Shown: piece after piece, positions 1-9,910 of the stretch | Layout of the letters: each line of letters opens with the position of its first letter | Position numbering within the stretch: position 1 is the stretch's first letter | Assembly: GCF_030247185.1 (NCBI RefSeq) | Contig: NC_080572.1 | Span: 38,789,383 to 38,853,382 of the forward strand | Origin: Malaya genurostris | Lineage: Eukaryota; Arthropoda; Insecta; Diptera; Culicidae | Length of the DNA: 64,000 nt | Direction of reading: 5' to 3' | The notes under the pieces: model-generated | What the model was told of the DNA's origin: nothing | Databases searched by the model: none | What the model saw: only the letters and a program-made list of their open reading frames with translations | Position numbers and translations under genes: made by a program

Positions 1-948
1 ATCAAAGCAGGAAAAACTATGAACAAAATACACATTTTTAGTCGCCTAGCGAGAGCTACACGTGTTTCATATCAAAACATGCTTAAAGAGTTGCTGGCAC
101 CGCCCACTCTTCTCTTTGGCTAGCCAATAACGAGTATGCATTAAGTGGTGGACTGAGATTCGAGTCGCATGAAAGGGAAGTAAAAAAATGGTGGAAACAA
201 AGTACAGCCAGTGGCAGTGCTTGCTACTTATCCCAATCAAAAATGAAAAAGCCTTTTGCGTGCTATGGGCTTTGCAAAATACACAATCTCAGCGAATTGA
301 TTTGACTGAAACTGGAAATACTTCACTTGCAAACTAGCGATGGGTTGTAGAAAAACGGATCAATTACCTACTAACAAGTCGTTTTGATAAACACGTAACG
401 TGGAATAAACAAATTCGCTGTCATGGTATCAGAAGTGAATGTTCTAGGCAGCGAAATAGTAAGCTTATATCCTAGAGCAACTCAGGTCTGATTTCCAGTT
501 CAACGGCACACGTGGTCGCGAAAGAATCTTTTTCCGAAAATTTAGTACAGTGAATGTGCACCATTCCTTCAAAGCGACAAAGTGGCAAACGAACGGGCCA
601 ATAAACCAAAGTTGGATAAACTACTATCGAAATGTGCACCTTTCTTAAAGTGGGCGCCTATTTTCATGCCGTCAGCTGCCTTGAATCACAGCCTACTTCG
701 TGCCGCTGCCCTTTACCCGATGATGTTCAATTCATCACTACCTGGGTAAGGATGATGATTCCTTATAAACAACGTTTCGAGATAACCGCATAGAACAAAA
801 TGTTTTTGGTTTATATTTTAGTTCAGATTGATTAGATTCATTCATCTTGTTTGCTCTGCTGATTCAAATTTAGATTATGAGCAAAGTCGATTGTTTTGCA
901 TCAATGAAAAAAAAAACTATTTCATGCATCTATGGCACCTTTAATAAT
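1..948. other. AT-rich non-coding stretch, nothing recognised
   Basis: I see no open reading frame with protein-family features, no RNA gene and no repeat structure that recurs elsewhere in the window. It may be intergenic, or an upstream intron or flank of the homeobox gene. Confidence 0.4.
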
Positions 949-949
949 G

Positions 950-1040
950 TATAAATAGGACAGTTTTCGTCAGTTCTTAAAAGCACGCACTAATGATTTC
1001 GAAAAGAACAGTGAAACAGTGAAAAAGTCAAACGTGTCGC
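950..1040 (+). promoter_or_regulatory. Possible TATA promoter with 5' leader
   Basis: A TATAAATAG box lies at 950-958. A TCAGTT initiator-like hexamer starts at 970, a little closer than the usual ~30 bp. The following sequence (GTGAAACAGTGAAAAAGTC, near 1011) resembles insect 5' leaders. A short frame ATG CAG AGC at 1173 ends at a weak GTATTT donor in phase 0. That phase does not fit the acceptor of the homeobox exon at 6914, so the link to that gene is unproven. Confidence 0.25.
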
Positions 1041-1324
1041 TTCAGATCGATCGCAGTCAACTCGTTTGGAATTCAGTATAGTTTTTCAATTGGGTTTGGA
1101 ATTGCATCTGATTTGGAATCCATTTTGAAATCATATTGAATTCCGAATTAAATTCCAGACGAGCTAACGGGGATGCAGAGCCACTTTCGTAAAACGGTAT
1201 TTAGAAAATTTTAGCTTGGAAGTTTGTGCACGGATAAAAATTGACACGATGACATTATGTAGAAAACATATAAACTGTCAACAGTTGCAATCACACTAAA
1301 TTCCGGTTTTTATTTCTAACAAAG

Positions 1325-1525
1325 TGCTGCAGACATTTGTTGTTGCAGACATTTTGCATTTTTCAGAAAATCGAGTTTTCAATTGGCCGCGTTGTTTTTT
1401 TTTACTTGCCAAGCCAGTTTTTGTGTGTTTATAAAGCAATGGAAACCCGCTGACATATTCTTGGATTCACAGACATTTGCAACCCTGCCTGAAGATATTA
1501 GAAATTTTTATCTGACATCTCTGCT
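1325..1525. repeat. Degenerate copy of the CAGAGATGCC MITE
   Basis: Phrases such as TGCAGACATTT, AATTGGCCGCG and the closing TGACATCTCTG match the better preserved copy at 20111-20405. The reading frame across 1383-1742 is a by-product of this repeat, not a gene. Confidence 0.5.
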
Positions 1526-1529
1526 AAAT

Positions 1530-2165
1530 TCATGCAAATTCCATTTAACACACAATATCAAATGTGAACAACCAGAATTTACAGTGTTGGTTTGGCTATT
1601 TGCGATAATAATCCCACCAGATGATCTAAACATACAGTATCTCGTAAAGCTAATCCATATCATGGAGTTATTAGTTAGATTCTGGCATACAGTCGAGATT
1701 CCCTACCCACTGAGAAAGCGGTTAGATCTTGTTAGACGTTGAGCGTTTGTTGGACGACATACTAAACGAAACACTCGTTCAGTTAGTTGGAAAGGTTTGT
1801 TGTTGTTTTTTCGTACAAAAATAGTGTAAAAAAGTTTTCTTCATATAAAAAGATAGTGTGTGTTAGTATTTAGTGCGTCTCGGCAATAATTCGTATGCGT
1901 GCATTCGGTCATTTCTATTTCCAAAAACGATAAAAATTTCAGTAATGCATCATGTACCTAGACGAAACCGAAAATATCGCCAAATGCAAATTATATGACT
2001 GATTAGAAATATAGAAAATTTCGGTTGATTTTAGTATGCCAAGCACTCGGCTCTCTGGTTTTGCCGAGATTTGGTATAACAATCTAATAACACATCTAAT
2101 AAGTCATGTGACTAACTAAGAAAACACATTTATCTTTGCCAAAAATCATCAGAGTAATCTTATTC
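1530..2165. other. Non-coding stretch, nothing recognised
   Basis: AT-rich sequence with no convincing ORF or paired repeat. Confidence 0.3.
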
Positions 2166-2640
2166 AAGAGCAATACAATCATTCGACCGCTTCTTCAACT
2201 TGTCGATGGCGTGCTTGTAGAAGGATTTGTTGTTGAGCATTTTTTGAGATCATCGTAAAACCTGTAGTTACTGGGAGTCATTTCTGAACTAGACGGTGGT
2301 TGAGGAACCAAATCGAAGTGTAATTCGTTCAATTTAACCATTATTGCCATTAACTTGTAAATCGGTACATTGTCTTGGAGAAACAGTGTTATTTCTGCGA
2401 CATATGAGGTAGCTTTTCCTTGATTTTTGCATTCAATCGATCTAACAACGCTTTGTAGTAATCGCTATTGATTATTTTTCCTTTCTCAAGATATTCGATG
2501 ACAATCATACCATATGCATCCCAAAATACTGAAGCCAGCACACTGCGGTGCCTTTGAACGCTTCGGACGTGGTTTACCGGCTGCAGTTCATTTCGGTGAT
2601 GTTCGTTCTGGTTAAAGTATTCTAACAACATTTTAGATCT
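2166..2640 (-). pseudogene. Mariner transposase relic
   Basis: The minus-strand frame at 2631-2389 carries mariner catalytic-core landmarks: SVFWDAYGMIVIEYLEKGK, then INSDYYKALLDRLN. The reading continues out of frame to about 2166 with fragments such as KLNELHFDLVPQPP, equivalent to the region before the third catalytic Asp. The N-terminal helix-turn-helix half is missing, frameshifts are present and no terminal inverted repeats were found. It is a dead fragment of a Tc1/mariner-superfamily DNA transposon, different in sequence from the copy at 49121. Confidence 0.8.
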
Positions 2641-3538
2641 TGGTACTTCATCATTTCAGCCGACGTGTAGAGTATGAATAATTTATGTAAAGAATAGATT
2701 TTTTGATATTTTGCATATTTAAATGAGTGTTGTCTCAACTTTATTTTTTATGATATAGTAGAACTAGATATTCTGAACTTTGAGTAAAATAGTCGATTTG
2801 AACTAAAACAAAAAATGATATTCTTACGATGTGAGTATATTCTACAACCAGATTATGTCATTTTGCAACATTTAATATATCATAATTTATTTTATTTTAT
2901 GAGTGAGCGCTTATTGTTGCAAATTTGCAAAAAAAAACGATTTTATAAGAATATGATTTAAAAAGCAAAAATTGCAGTCTTTTAATCAGAGTTATTTCTC
3001 TGATTTTCTACAATGATTTTTCATAGAAAAATAGAATGACTGACTAATGGAATTATCATGAAATTTGACACAGTCTTTTGACTGTTAATACTTCATAAAC
3101 GTCATATTGGTAATCTAACGCAAAACTAATTTTACCTAACGTGCCATCTAAGTTTCATTTTTGAACCGTTCTTAGGACGACGATTGAATTTTACACAGGC
3201 TGTTATGGGGAACTCAAATAATTTCCATTATATATAAGAATTTTAGAACCGTTCATTTAAAATATAATAAAATTAATTTTCTTTTATTTCGTGTAATCAT
3301 TTTTAATTTTATAAGATGATATGTTGACAAATATTGCGTTATTTTTTTATATTTTTAGGTTTGCGCATCTGCACGGTCCTTCAAGTAGCATTTCATATTT
3401 CTCACGACGAACAAAATTGTTTGAAAATGATCAACATAACATTTTATCACATGTTAAAATCGGAACTGAAAATTTGCATTTTCTAAAACAAAATCTTGGG
3501 TGCTGCAAAAATAACAGAGGTGGAAAATGATTTTTCTC
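2641..3538. other. AT-rich non-coding stretch
   Basis: Very AT-rich. The frame at 3321-3530 has no family features and I do not treat it as a gene. Nothing else recognised. Confidence 0.3.
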
Positions 3539-4242
3539 ACACTGTGAAACGCCATGCTCCAACCGGAATCGCGGGACCGACCTCGGCACTCCATCGGGTG
3601 TCCCGTGTGGTGTAAGAGACTCGGTGTCGGGAGATTCTCCTTCGCCGGGGAACTCTCCGTCGGAGTAGTCTAGATCCTTTGTCGGGGGCTAGATGAGTAG
3701 ATCGTCGCGTGGTACCGCTAGGATCATCTGAGCGCCAGTGAACCGGAAGTCACGCTCCAACCAGAATCATTAGATCGACTTAGGCATCCTTTCGGTCGGG
3801 TCGTAGACGCGTACCGTAAGCGTCGGTTCGGGAGGACTTCCCTCGTCGGGGAACCTTCCGTCGGTGTAGACTAGATCTTTTGGCGGAGACTAGTCGAGTA
3901 GTTCCGCGACGTAACATCAGTTTTGGTTCGTCGAGGCGCCAGTGAACCGGAAGTTACCCTCCAGCCGGCATCACTGGACCGACCTCGTCATCCAACTGGT
4001 CGATCTCTCGCGGGCAGAGGGCTTATCCCCATTCTGCATAAATCTGAGGAGGGTGCTGTGAGCACCAATAGCCTTCCACCCCGAAGTAATACCTAGCGGT
4101 GGTGCCGGGGAGGTAGGGTTGGAGATCCAAGGTGTTTTAGTGGGTAGCTCCAATCAACAGTTGGGTAGTCCTGTGGAGAGTCCCACACTTCGTGCGTAAA
4201 TGCATTTCACCTTGTAAAAAAAAAACAAAACACTGTGAAACG
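3539..4242 (+). mobile_element. 5'-truncated retroposon with poly(A) and 13-bp target duplication
   Basis: The direct repeat ACACTGTGAAACG occurs at 3539-3551 and again at 4230-4242, flanking a 678 bp insert that ends in an A-rich tail (4216-4229). This is the signature of target-primed reverse transcription. The insert is strikingly GC-rich against its surroundings. It contains about three ~200 bp tandem units, marked by recurring 'CTCCAACC(G/A)GAATC' and 'GCGCCAGTGAACCGGAAGT' near 3555, 3750 and 3955. No reverse transcriptase is present, so it is either the 3' untranslated end of a LINE or a SINE-like element mobilised in trans. Confidence 0.75.
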
Positions 4243-5006
4243 TTAGATCGCCCATTGGCACATTGTCGCAAAACTGAATTACCGGTAGCGACACCGGAAC
4301 TAAGAAAAGGAGGATTCTTCCGAAAATTTTCAAATCGGCAGTAGTAATTTGCAGCGATTTTTTTTCGTTTATTCAATAGTACTAATATCAGCAATGAAAA
4401 CAAACTCGGAGTAGAGGAAAATCGATTTCAAAATGATTACTACTACTTTATTAGTGTAAACATGGAAAAATCTTCAGAAATGTGTGAAATTGGGTAAGGC
4501 TAGGTTTTTCTCGGACCAACATTTTTTTAAACAGAAACCAGTGCGATAATGATTTCTCGAGTACTATAATGTTTAGCGATCGAGAACCATTTATTTTAGA
4601 TATTTTGTTTGTTGTTGGCGGGCATTTGAAGAATGGTATTAAACCAAGTATAATGCTCAATTCTAAAAAAACGTTAGTTTTCGCACAATAAATTAAGATT
4701 AACATTACCACCTCAGACTAAAAACTTTTTCTTCCACTTCTACTATATTTTTTTAAATGAATTTGCCCGTTTGTACAGGAAATCGTAGTAGTAATTAAAA
4801 AATTTCCTACCGATTTGACAGCTCTTGCTGAAAGTAACATCTCTAAACAAGCAGCGCCTCTACATTTCATTGCAACGTCATTGTGCCAATAGATTTGAAA
4901 GCGATCGTATGGATTTTTCAGCCATCATATGGATTTGACGGCCATCTTTATGTCAGTCGCACGGCTTTTTGAGCGATGTGTTATGGTTTATTATTTTAAG
5001 TCAAAT
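4243..5006. other. Non-coding stretch
   Basis: AT-rich. 'AGTAGTAATT' motifs recur near 4341 and 4787, suggesting an old inverted or dispersed repeat, but boundaries could not be set. No gene recognised. Confidence 0.3.
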
Positions 5007-5214
5007 CAAAGACACCATATTAACAAGATATCCAGCTCTCACATTTACCGAACAAATCTTTGGCGACATCCTTTTTTGCGAGCCTCAGACGAGTCCGCAT
5101 CTAGTACATAAAAGTAGGGGCGAGAAATGTCAAATACAATTTTCATGATAACATGAATGTGATGCCGTGCGATGGCGTTGCTGAACTGAAGATTGTTCTC
5201 GCTGACAGGGTCTG
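5007..5214 (+). mobile_element. MITE family 'CAAAGACATC', copy A
   Basis: This 208 bp copy begins CAAAGACACCATATTAAC and ends GCTGACAGGGTCTG. It is flanked by the 7-bp repeat GTCAAAT (5000-5006 and 5215-5221). Other copies are at 22792 and 23192 (full 263 bp), 18251 and 55422 (reverse), and 63244. Target duplications of 7-8 bp suggest a hAT-type mechanism, but the inverted termini are weak. Confidence 0.7.
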
Positions 5215-5384
5215 GTCAAATTTCACTTTTTTCGCTTGACAATTGGCTTGTTTTCACCAGAACGCATGGATGAAGTTTAAACTATCCATTTCTTTTCGTA
5301 TTTCGAATCCTCGGTAATTTGAAACCATTCTTTTTAACAAATATTGGTTACGCAGTTACTTGAAGAATCAACTAGTAAAAAATG

Positions 5385-5620
5385 GCTCGGAGGGTCAAGT
5401 GTCATATAAAATTCGAGTCATTTCTTCGAGCTGAGCAATGTTTTTGTGTATGTGTGTGTATGCGTCAAAAAATCTCAATAGGTTTTTTCGGATATGGCTG
5501 AACCGATTTCTACAATTAGGTTTAAATGAAAGGTCTCGATTCCCGAATTTCATCCTGATCCGAATTCCGGTTCCGGAATTCTAGGGTCAAGTGTGTTAAA
5601 ATTTTATAACATCACTTAAA
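5385..5620 (+). repeat. Dispersed mosquito-type repeat relic
   Basis: Contains GTGTATGTGTGTGTATG, then ATGGCTGAACCGATTTC, AAATGAAAGGTCTCGAT and TTCATCCTGATCCGAATTCC. The same phrase order in reverse occurs at about 50340-50740. From general knowledge this motif series is common in mosquito repeats. No ORF remains. Confidence 0.45.
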
Positions 5621-6316
5621 GCGGCAAAACGAAAAACCCAAAAAAATCTAAACTGACCCCAAAACTACACCAATATGTAGCTATTATCACTAGGCAGCCA
5701 AACGAATCAAATTCGGTTATCCTTGTTCTCGGTTTTCGATTAACTACGGGAGATAATAGTCATATACTCAAAAATGTATTTCACTAACTTTTCTCAGAGA
5801 TATTCCCAATCTTAGGTTAAATTGAGAAATCTTATGCTACAACCAAAAATTAAGCCTATTTTTCGGATTCAAAAAAATTTAACATTGAAAGGTGTACGAT
5901 GTCAAAATCGTATAAAATCTAATTAAAATTTGAATAAATACTAGTAGAGTTTGTACGTCATGTTAGTTGGTGGCCATACGAACCGACGATAATACCGGTT
6001 CTCGGGTTCCGGTGAAGGAAGTACCTACAATAGTGGAACTCAGTTCGTTTTCTCGTGGATGGCCTACACTCTTACCAGCCGCTACCTAACTTTGGGTCCA
6101 AACTTACCCAAAATCAACTAAAGTGCATCTCCCCAATTTTAGGAAAAAAAATTAGGTAAATGTAAGTTTACCCTAAATATGATGCCGTGATAAAGCACGC
6201 TATCCATTTTTTGCGATCAAGTCAAAGTTTGAGTAGATAACGACCTAATTTTGAGTAGCTTAGATCTCGACAATGAGTGATTTCTCCTCAAAAAATAGTA
6301 TTAGTTACAGTATTAT
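5621..6316. other. Non-coding stretch upstream of the homeobox exons
   Basis: No gene or clear repeat recognised. It may be intronic to the homeobox gene. Confidence 0.3.
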
Positions 6317-6830
6317 ATATGAACGACTGAAAGCAAAAATCGGATCAGTGCAACTTAGTTTGGAAAACCCGTTTAAGTATTTTGGAATGCAATAATCGGA
6401 TACAAACATTGAGAGCAAACCTCACAAAAACTTAGCCGGTTCTTTCAAAACAAATGTATTTACCCGGTTGTTGCATTCAAAGTTTTTACAAACTGCCGCT
6501 GTGGGAATGCAGCATAGATCAAATTGCCTTTAATAAACAAGCAAGCCATGCTTCGTCCACAGCGACAGTCGGTAAAAATTTTGAATGCAAAAACCGGATA
6601 AATACATTTGTTTTGAAAGAACCGGTTAAGTTTTTGTTCGGTTTTTGCATTCAAAGTTATTTTGTCCGGTTCTTGCAGAAAATATGTTTTAAACGATTCT
6701 TGCATTGCAAAATCCATGTCCGGTTTTTGCTCTCTCTAGCTTTTTATCCGATTTTTGCTTTCATAAATACTTAAACGGGTTTTCCAAACAAAATTGCACT
6801 TATCCGACTTTTGCATTCAGTCGTTCATAT
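6317..6830. mobile_element. Foldback element with nested inverted repeats
   Basis: The ends are an inverted pair (ATATGAACGACTGAA at 6317; TTCAGTCGTTCATAT ending 6830). Each arm repeats short GCAAAAATCGGA / TCCGGTTTTTGC modules, so most of the 514 bp can fold on itself. A second inner pair (CCGGTTCTTTCAAAACAAATG at ~6437 and its complement at ~6602) reinforces the hairpin. The overlapping reading frames on both strands here are consequences of the palindrome. It ends 83 bp before the splice acceptor of the homeobox exon at 6914. Confidence 0.75.
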
Positions 6831-6913
6831 GAGAATATGGTTGAGGTGGATTAAAACATGTTTTGGGTAGAGTCAACAATAATATTGTTGTTTTTTCTCT
6901 AACTTTCAAACAG

Positions 6914-8150
6914 AATCCTGGATAGCATAAAACTCCCTCCAGTCCAACGATCCAGTTTCCACATCAGCGATATTTTAGAACTTAACAACAACAACAATAC
7001 TCCAAGTAAAGAGTATACGCACGCACACCTGCAACAACAATCTAGTAATACGTCTTCTACGGATCAGCAGCTTCCACAACGGGGAGAAATACCTGAAAAT
7101 TATACGTCCCAAGCAGCCCAGCACTTTTTGCAGTATGGCAATTCGAACGGTTACATGCCGCTACAGACAGTGAATTTACCGCCATCAACCTACGGTGAAT
7201 TTCCATACTACCACCCGTCGCATCATTTATTCCCAAGTGGTTCTGGCTCATCTTCAAGCGGTGCTCCATCCGGCTACCCATCACGGTACTACGACACCAG
7301 TAGTAATGATTATGGTAAGCTTTCAGTAAGTTTTAACCGTCGTTAAAATAACAGTGATACTCATTTGATTTCAGTTCCTGTCGCGGCCCAGCAAAGTATC
7401 GACCCCGGCATCCATCATCAGGTCAGCCCAGACAGCACTTCTCCGGTTACGGAAATGTCTTCTTACACTACCATTGGCAATTACATACCAACGGCGGTTA
7501 TTGAAACGTCGGATCGATTGGCAAGAACAAATGTTAATAGTAATAATAGTAGTAACAGTAATAATAATATTAACTCTAATAACACATGCGAAGTAGAATC
7601 GCTAGACGATAGCATCGAAGTCGGTACATCAGGTGATGATCGAGCGGGCAGTGAACGTGGAACTGGAAGTGGAAACAGTCAAAAGAAACGCAAACGTAGA
7701 ATATTATTTTCCAAAACTCAAACGTACGAACTGGAACGGAGGTTCAAACAGACGAGATACTTATCTGCACCAGACCGCGAGAACCTGGCCAAGATGATCA
7801 ATCTATCTCCGACACAGGTGAAAATTTGGTTTCAAAATCATCGCTACAAGACCAAGCGAGCACAGACGGAAAAGCACTCACACTACGGGCACCAGTTAAG
7901 TAGCTCATCAAAGCGAATCAATGTACCAGTATTAGTACGGGACGGTAAACCATGTATGGGATCGACATCGTTGGGGGTAAGGAAATCTGACCCGGAACCC
8001 CGGCACCATTTTCTGTCTGCCGAAGTTCATTCACTGGTCAGTGCAAGCGGTTCAGAGCACAGTCCTGTCGGATTCGGATTCCAGACCGGTGGTGTACGAA
8101 ACATTATACAGAGCCATGGCGTAGGATCCACCGCGAGTTGGTGGCCGTGA
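6914..8150 (+). CDS. vnd: NK2-class homeobox protein, vnd/NK2.2-like (two 3' exons, 5' end not found)
   Basis: Two exons are supported: 6914-7314 (acceptor ...TTCAAACAG, donor GTAAGC) and 7375-8150 (acceptor ATTTCAG, stop TGA). They are separated by a 60 bp intron and read through as 391 residues in phase. The first exon carries the TN (tinman/Eh1-like) repressor motif FHISDILELN near 6956-6985. The second has an Asn/Ser-rich stretch, an acidic segment and a 60-residue homeodomain at 7686-7865. The homeodomain has the NK2 hallmark Tyr54 (WFQNHRYKTKRAQ), and the NK2-specific motif VPVLVRDGKPC follows near 7923. The combination points to the vnd/NK2.2 group, which in Drosophila patterns the ventral neuroectoderm as a nuclear repressor. 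The initiating exon was not found; it probably lies upstream. The homeodomain differs from the usually conserved family sequence between helices 1 and 3 (DRENLAKMINLSPTQ), so a diverged paralogue is possible. The gene symbol is by family assignment. Confidence 0.85.
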
Positions 8151-8176
8151 CAATATTCAATTTTGTGATATGAAAT

Positions 8177-8182
8177 AATAAA
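8177..8182 (+). terminator. Polyadenylation signal of the homeobox gene
   Basis: AATAAA lies 27 bp after the TGA stop, a short but plausible 3' untranslated region. A transposon begins at 8212, immediately beyond. Confidence 0.5.
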
Positions 8183-8211
8183 CTTAATTTCAACCAACTC
8201 GTTAGTGTTCG

Positions 8212-8701
8212 CCCAATTAGAAAAAAACGTTCAACGGTGGTCCTTCATTGGTCCAATATGTTGGATCATTGGTCCAATGAAAGTCCAATCAATCGTTCAA
8301 CGGGAGGCCAACACGGGACCTTCGTTTGCCGATTTTGAAACAGACCGTTGGACCGAATGCCATTTTTTTCGTTCAACAAACCCGGCAGACAGAGGTCCAT
8401 TGTTGAGCCATTTTTAACATGAGGAGTTGGAGCCCCGTTGGACTAGTTTTACTGCTGAATTTCTGAAGTTTCTTCCATTTATTTGTTTAAACTAACAATA
8501 CATACCTGCACAATACTTCTACTTCACGTAGAATAACAACAAATTTTCTTTCTATGGTAAGGTAACACTTAATTTTCATTCTATTTTTGCAAGAGAAAAA
8601 ACAACAACAAACCGTTCCAGCAAATTGAACGAATATTTCGTGCAATATATCGTTCAACAAGGGCTCAAAAATCAACAAAATTGAACGGCCTGCTGAGAGG
8701 G
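8212..8701. mobile_element. Non-autonomous DNA element, 490 bp copy
   Basis: Same family as 19167-19590. Both share CCAATCAATCGTTCAACG, GGCCAACACGGGACCTT, CGTTCAACAAACCCGGCAGA and ATATTTCGTGCAATAT in the same order. The preserved end is CTGAGAGGG, and the other copy begins CCCTCTTAGAAAAAA, giving short inverted ends. No transposase is encoded. Confidence 0.65.
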
Positions 8702-9910
8702 CGGTTTTAGAAAATATAAATCCATCATGCAATAGCCCGGTGGATTTTGTCGACCCACATCTGCCCGATCATCGACCCGATTATTGGACGCACGATATCG
8801 GCCCGATCGTAGTGTTTCAATCGGGCCGTCATCGGACAATTCTGCACCATTTGCATCAACCGCGTCAACCTTAAAAAGCTTTACGCTTACATTATGTATC
8901 GCTAACGCAAAGGTGTGGAGAGATACCAAACAAGGCATTTTCGAGTTGACATTACCCCAATCAGAGCTTAAAATTGTCACACATTCTCAATGAAAGAAAC
9001 CATTTCAGCAGTCTCATTTTCAATGTTTTACTGTCTCATTCGCAAATGACCGACACCAGAACAAACGAAGAGAGACGAAGCATTTTAGTTTCTCATCGAA
9101 AAAATGAGAGAGCATAATTGCCAACGTCACTCTTTCCTCTATGACAAGACGAAACCAAACTAACGTCTTCAGGTAGCAACAGCAGAATTGAAATTTTCAT
9201 TCTTGCATCGGTGTATTGAAAATATGTGACGCTTGGCTATAAAAAGTGACTAAAATATGGCAAATCGAAGTAATTACATCCCAGAACTTCTTTGGAAACC
9301 AAAACTACTACAAATTCGAGCACCAACAGTTAAAACTTATTGTGAAACCTTTTTCTGTCGTTTTCAATTCTCACAGCTTTGGTTGAATATCGACACTGAA
9401 TACTATAGGATTTTCACTGAAAACTGCGAATGACTGAAAGGGCAAATGAAAGAAAAAACACAATTTTGAAACTACTTTCCCGTTTATGTCATTGACTGGA
9501 CATGGATTTCGTTCTCATAGTTTGCAAGCGAAACTGAGAGTGACAATAATTTCTTGTCATTTTCGTTTATTTTTCAGTCAATGAAAATGACTTTTATTAG
9601 CTCTGACCCCAATAGTAATAGTGATAAAGAGTATCGGACATTTAATTCATTTCGATCATAGAGGCATCAACCTTAAGGTGATTCGTCTCTTAGGGCGCGG
9701 GTCTATATGATGTATCCCGTCCTCTGAATATCAGGGATTCGTCGTGCTTCTTGCTTTGAATAAGCTTTGATATATCTACACTCTTAAGGTCTACGTTTGT
9801 CTACAAACGGCACATTGCTTTGCTCGCTTTTCAATAATATTTTCAGGCCTCTGCTTAAGCTCTAAGATGTCAAGGATATTTTCTAATCTTAATTAACGAC
9901 TCACTTAAAA
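8702..9910. other. Intergenic stretch, no gene recognised
   Basis: A sub-segment around 8878-8940 (CTTACATTATGTATCGCTAA ... GAGATACCAAACAAGGCA) resembles 58349-58410, so some of it is old repeat. A GGCTATAAAAAG TATA-like string at 9236-9247 has no convincing downstream gene. Confidence 0.3.

Noticed and set aside
1383..1742. 119-codon ORF
   Set aside because: Starts inside a degenerate MITE copy (matching 20111-20405), begins with a non-ATG codon and has no domain.
6454..6774. Overlapping ORFs on both strands
   Set aside because: They are mirror images produced by the foldback element at 6317-6830.
7057..7284. Minus-strand ORF
   Set aside because: Shadow of the homeobox exon on the other strand.
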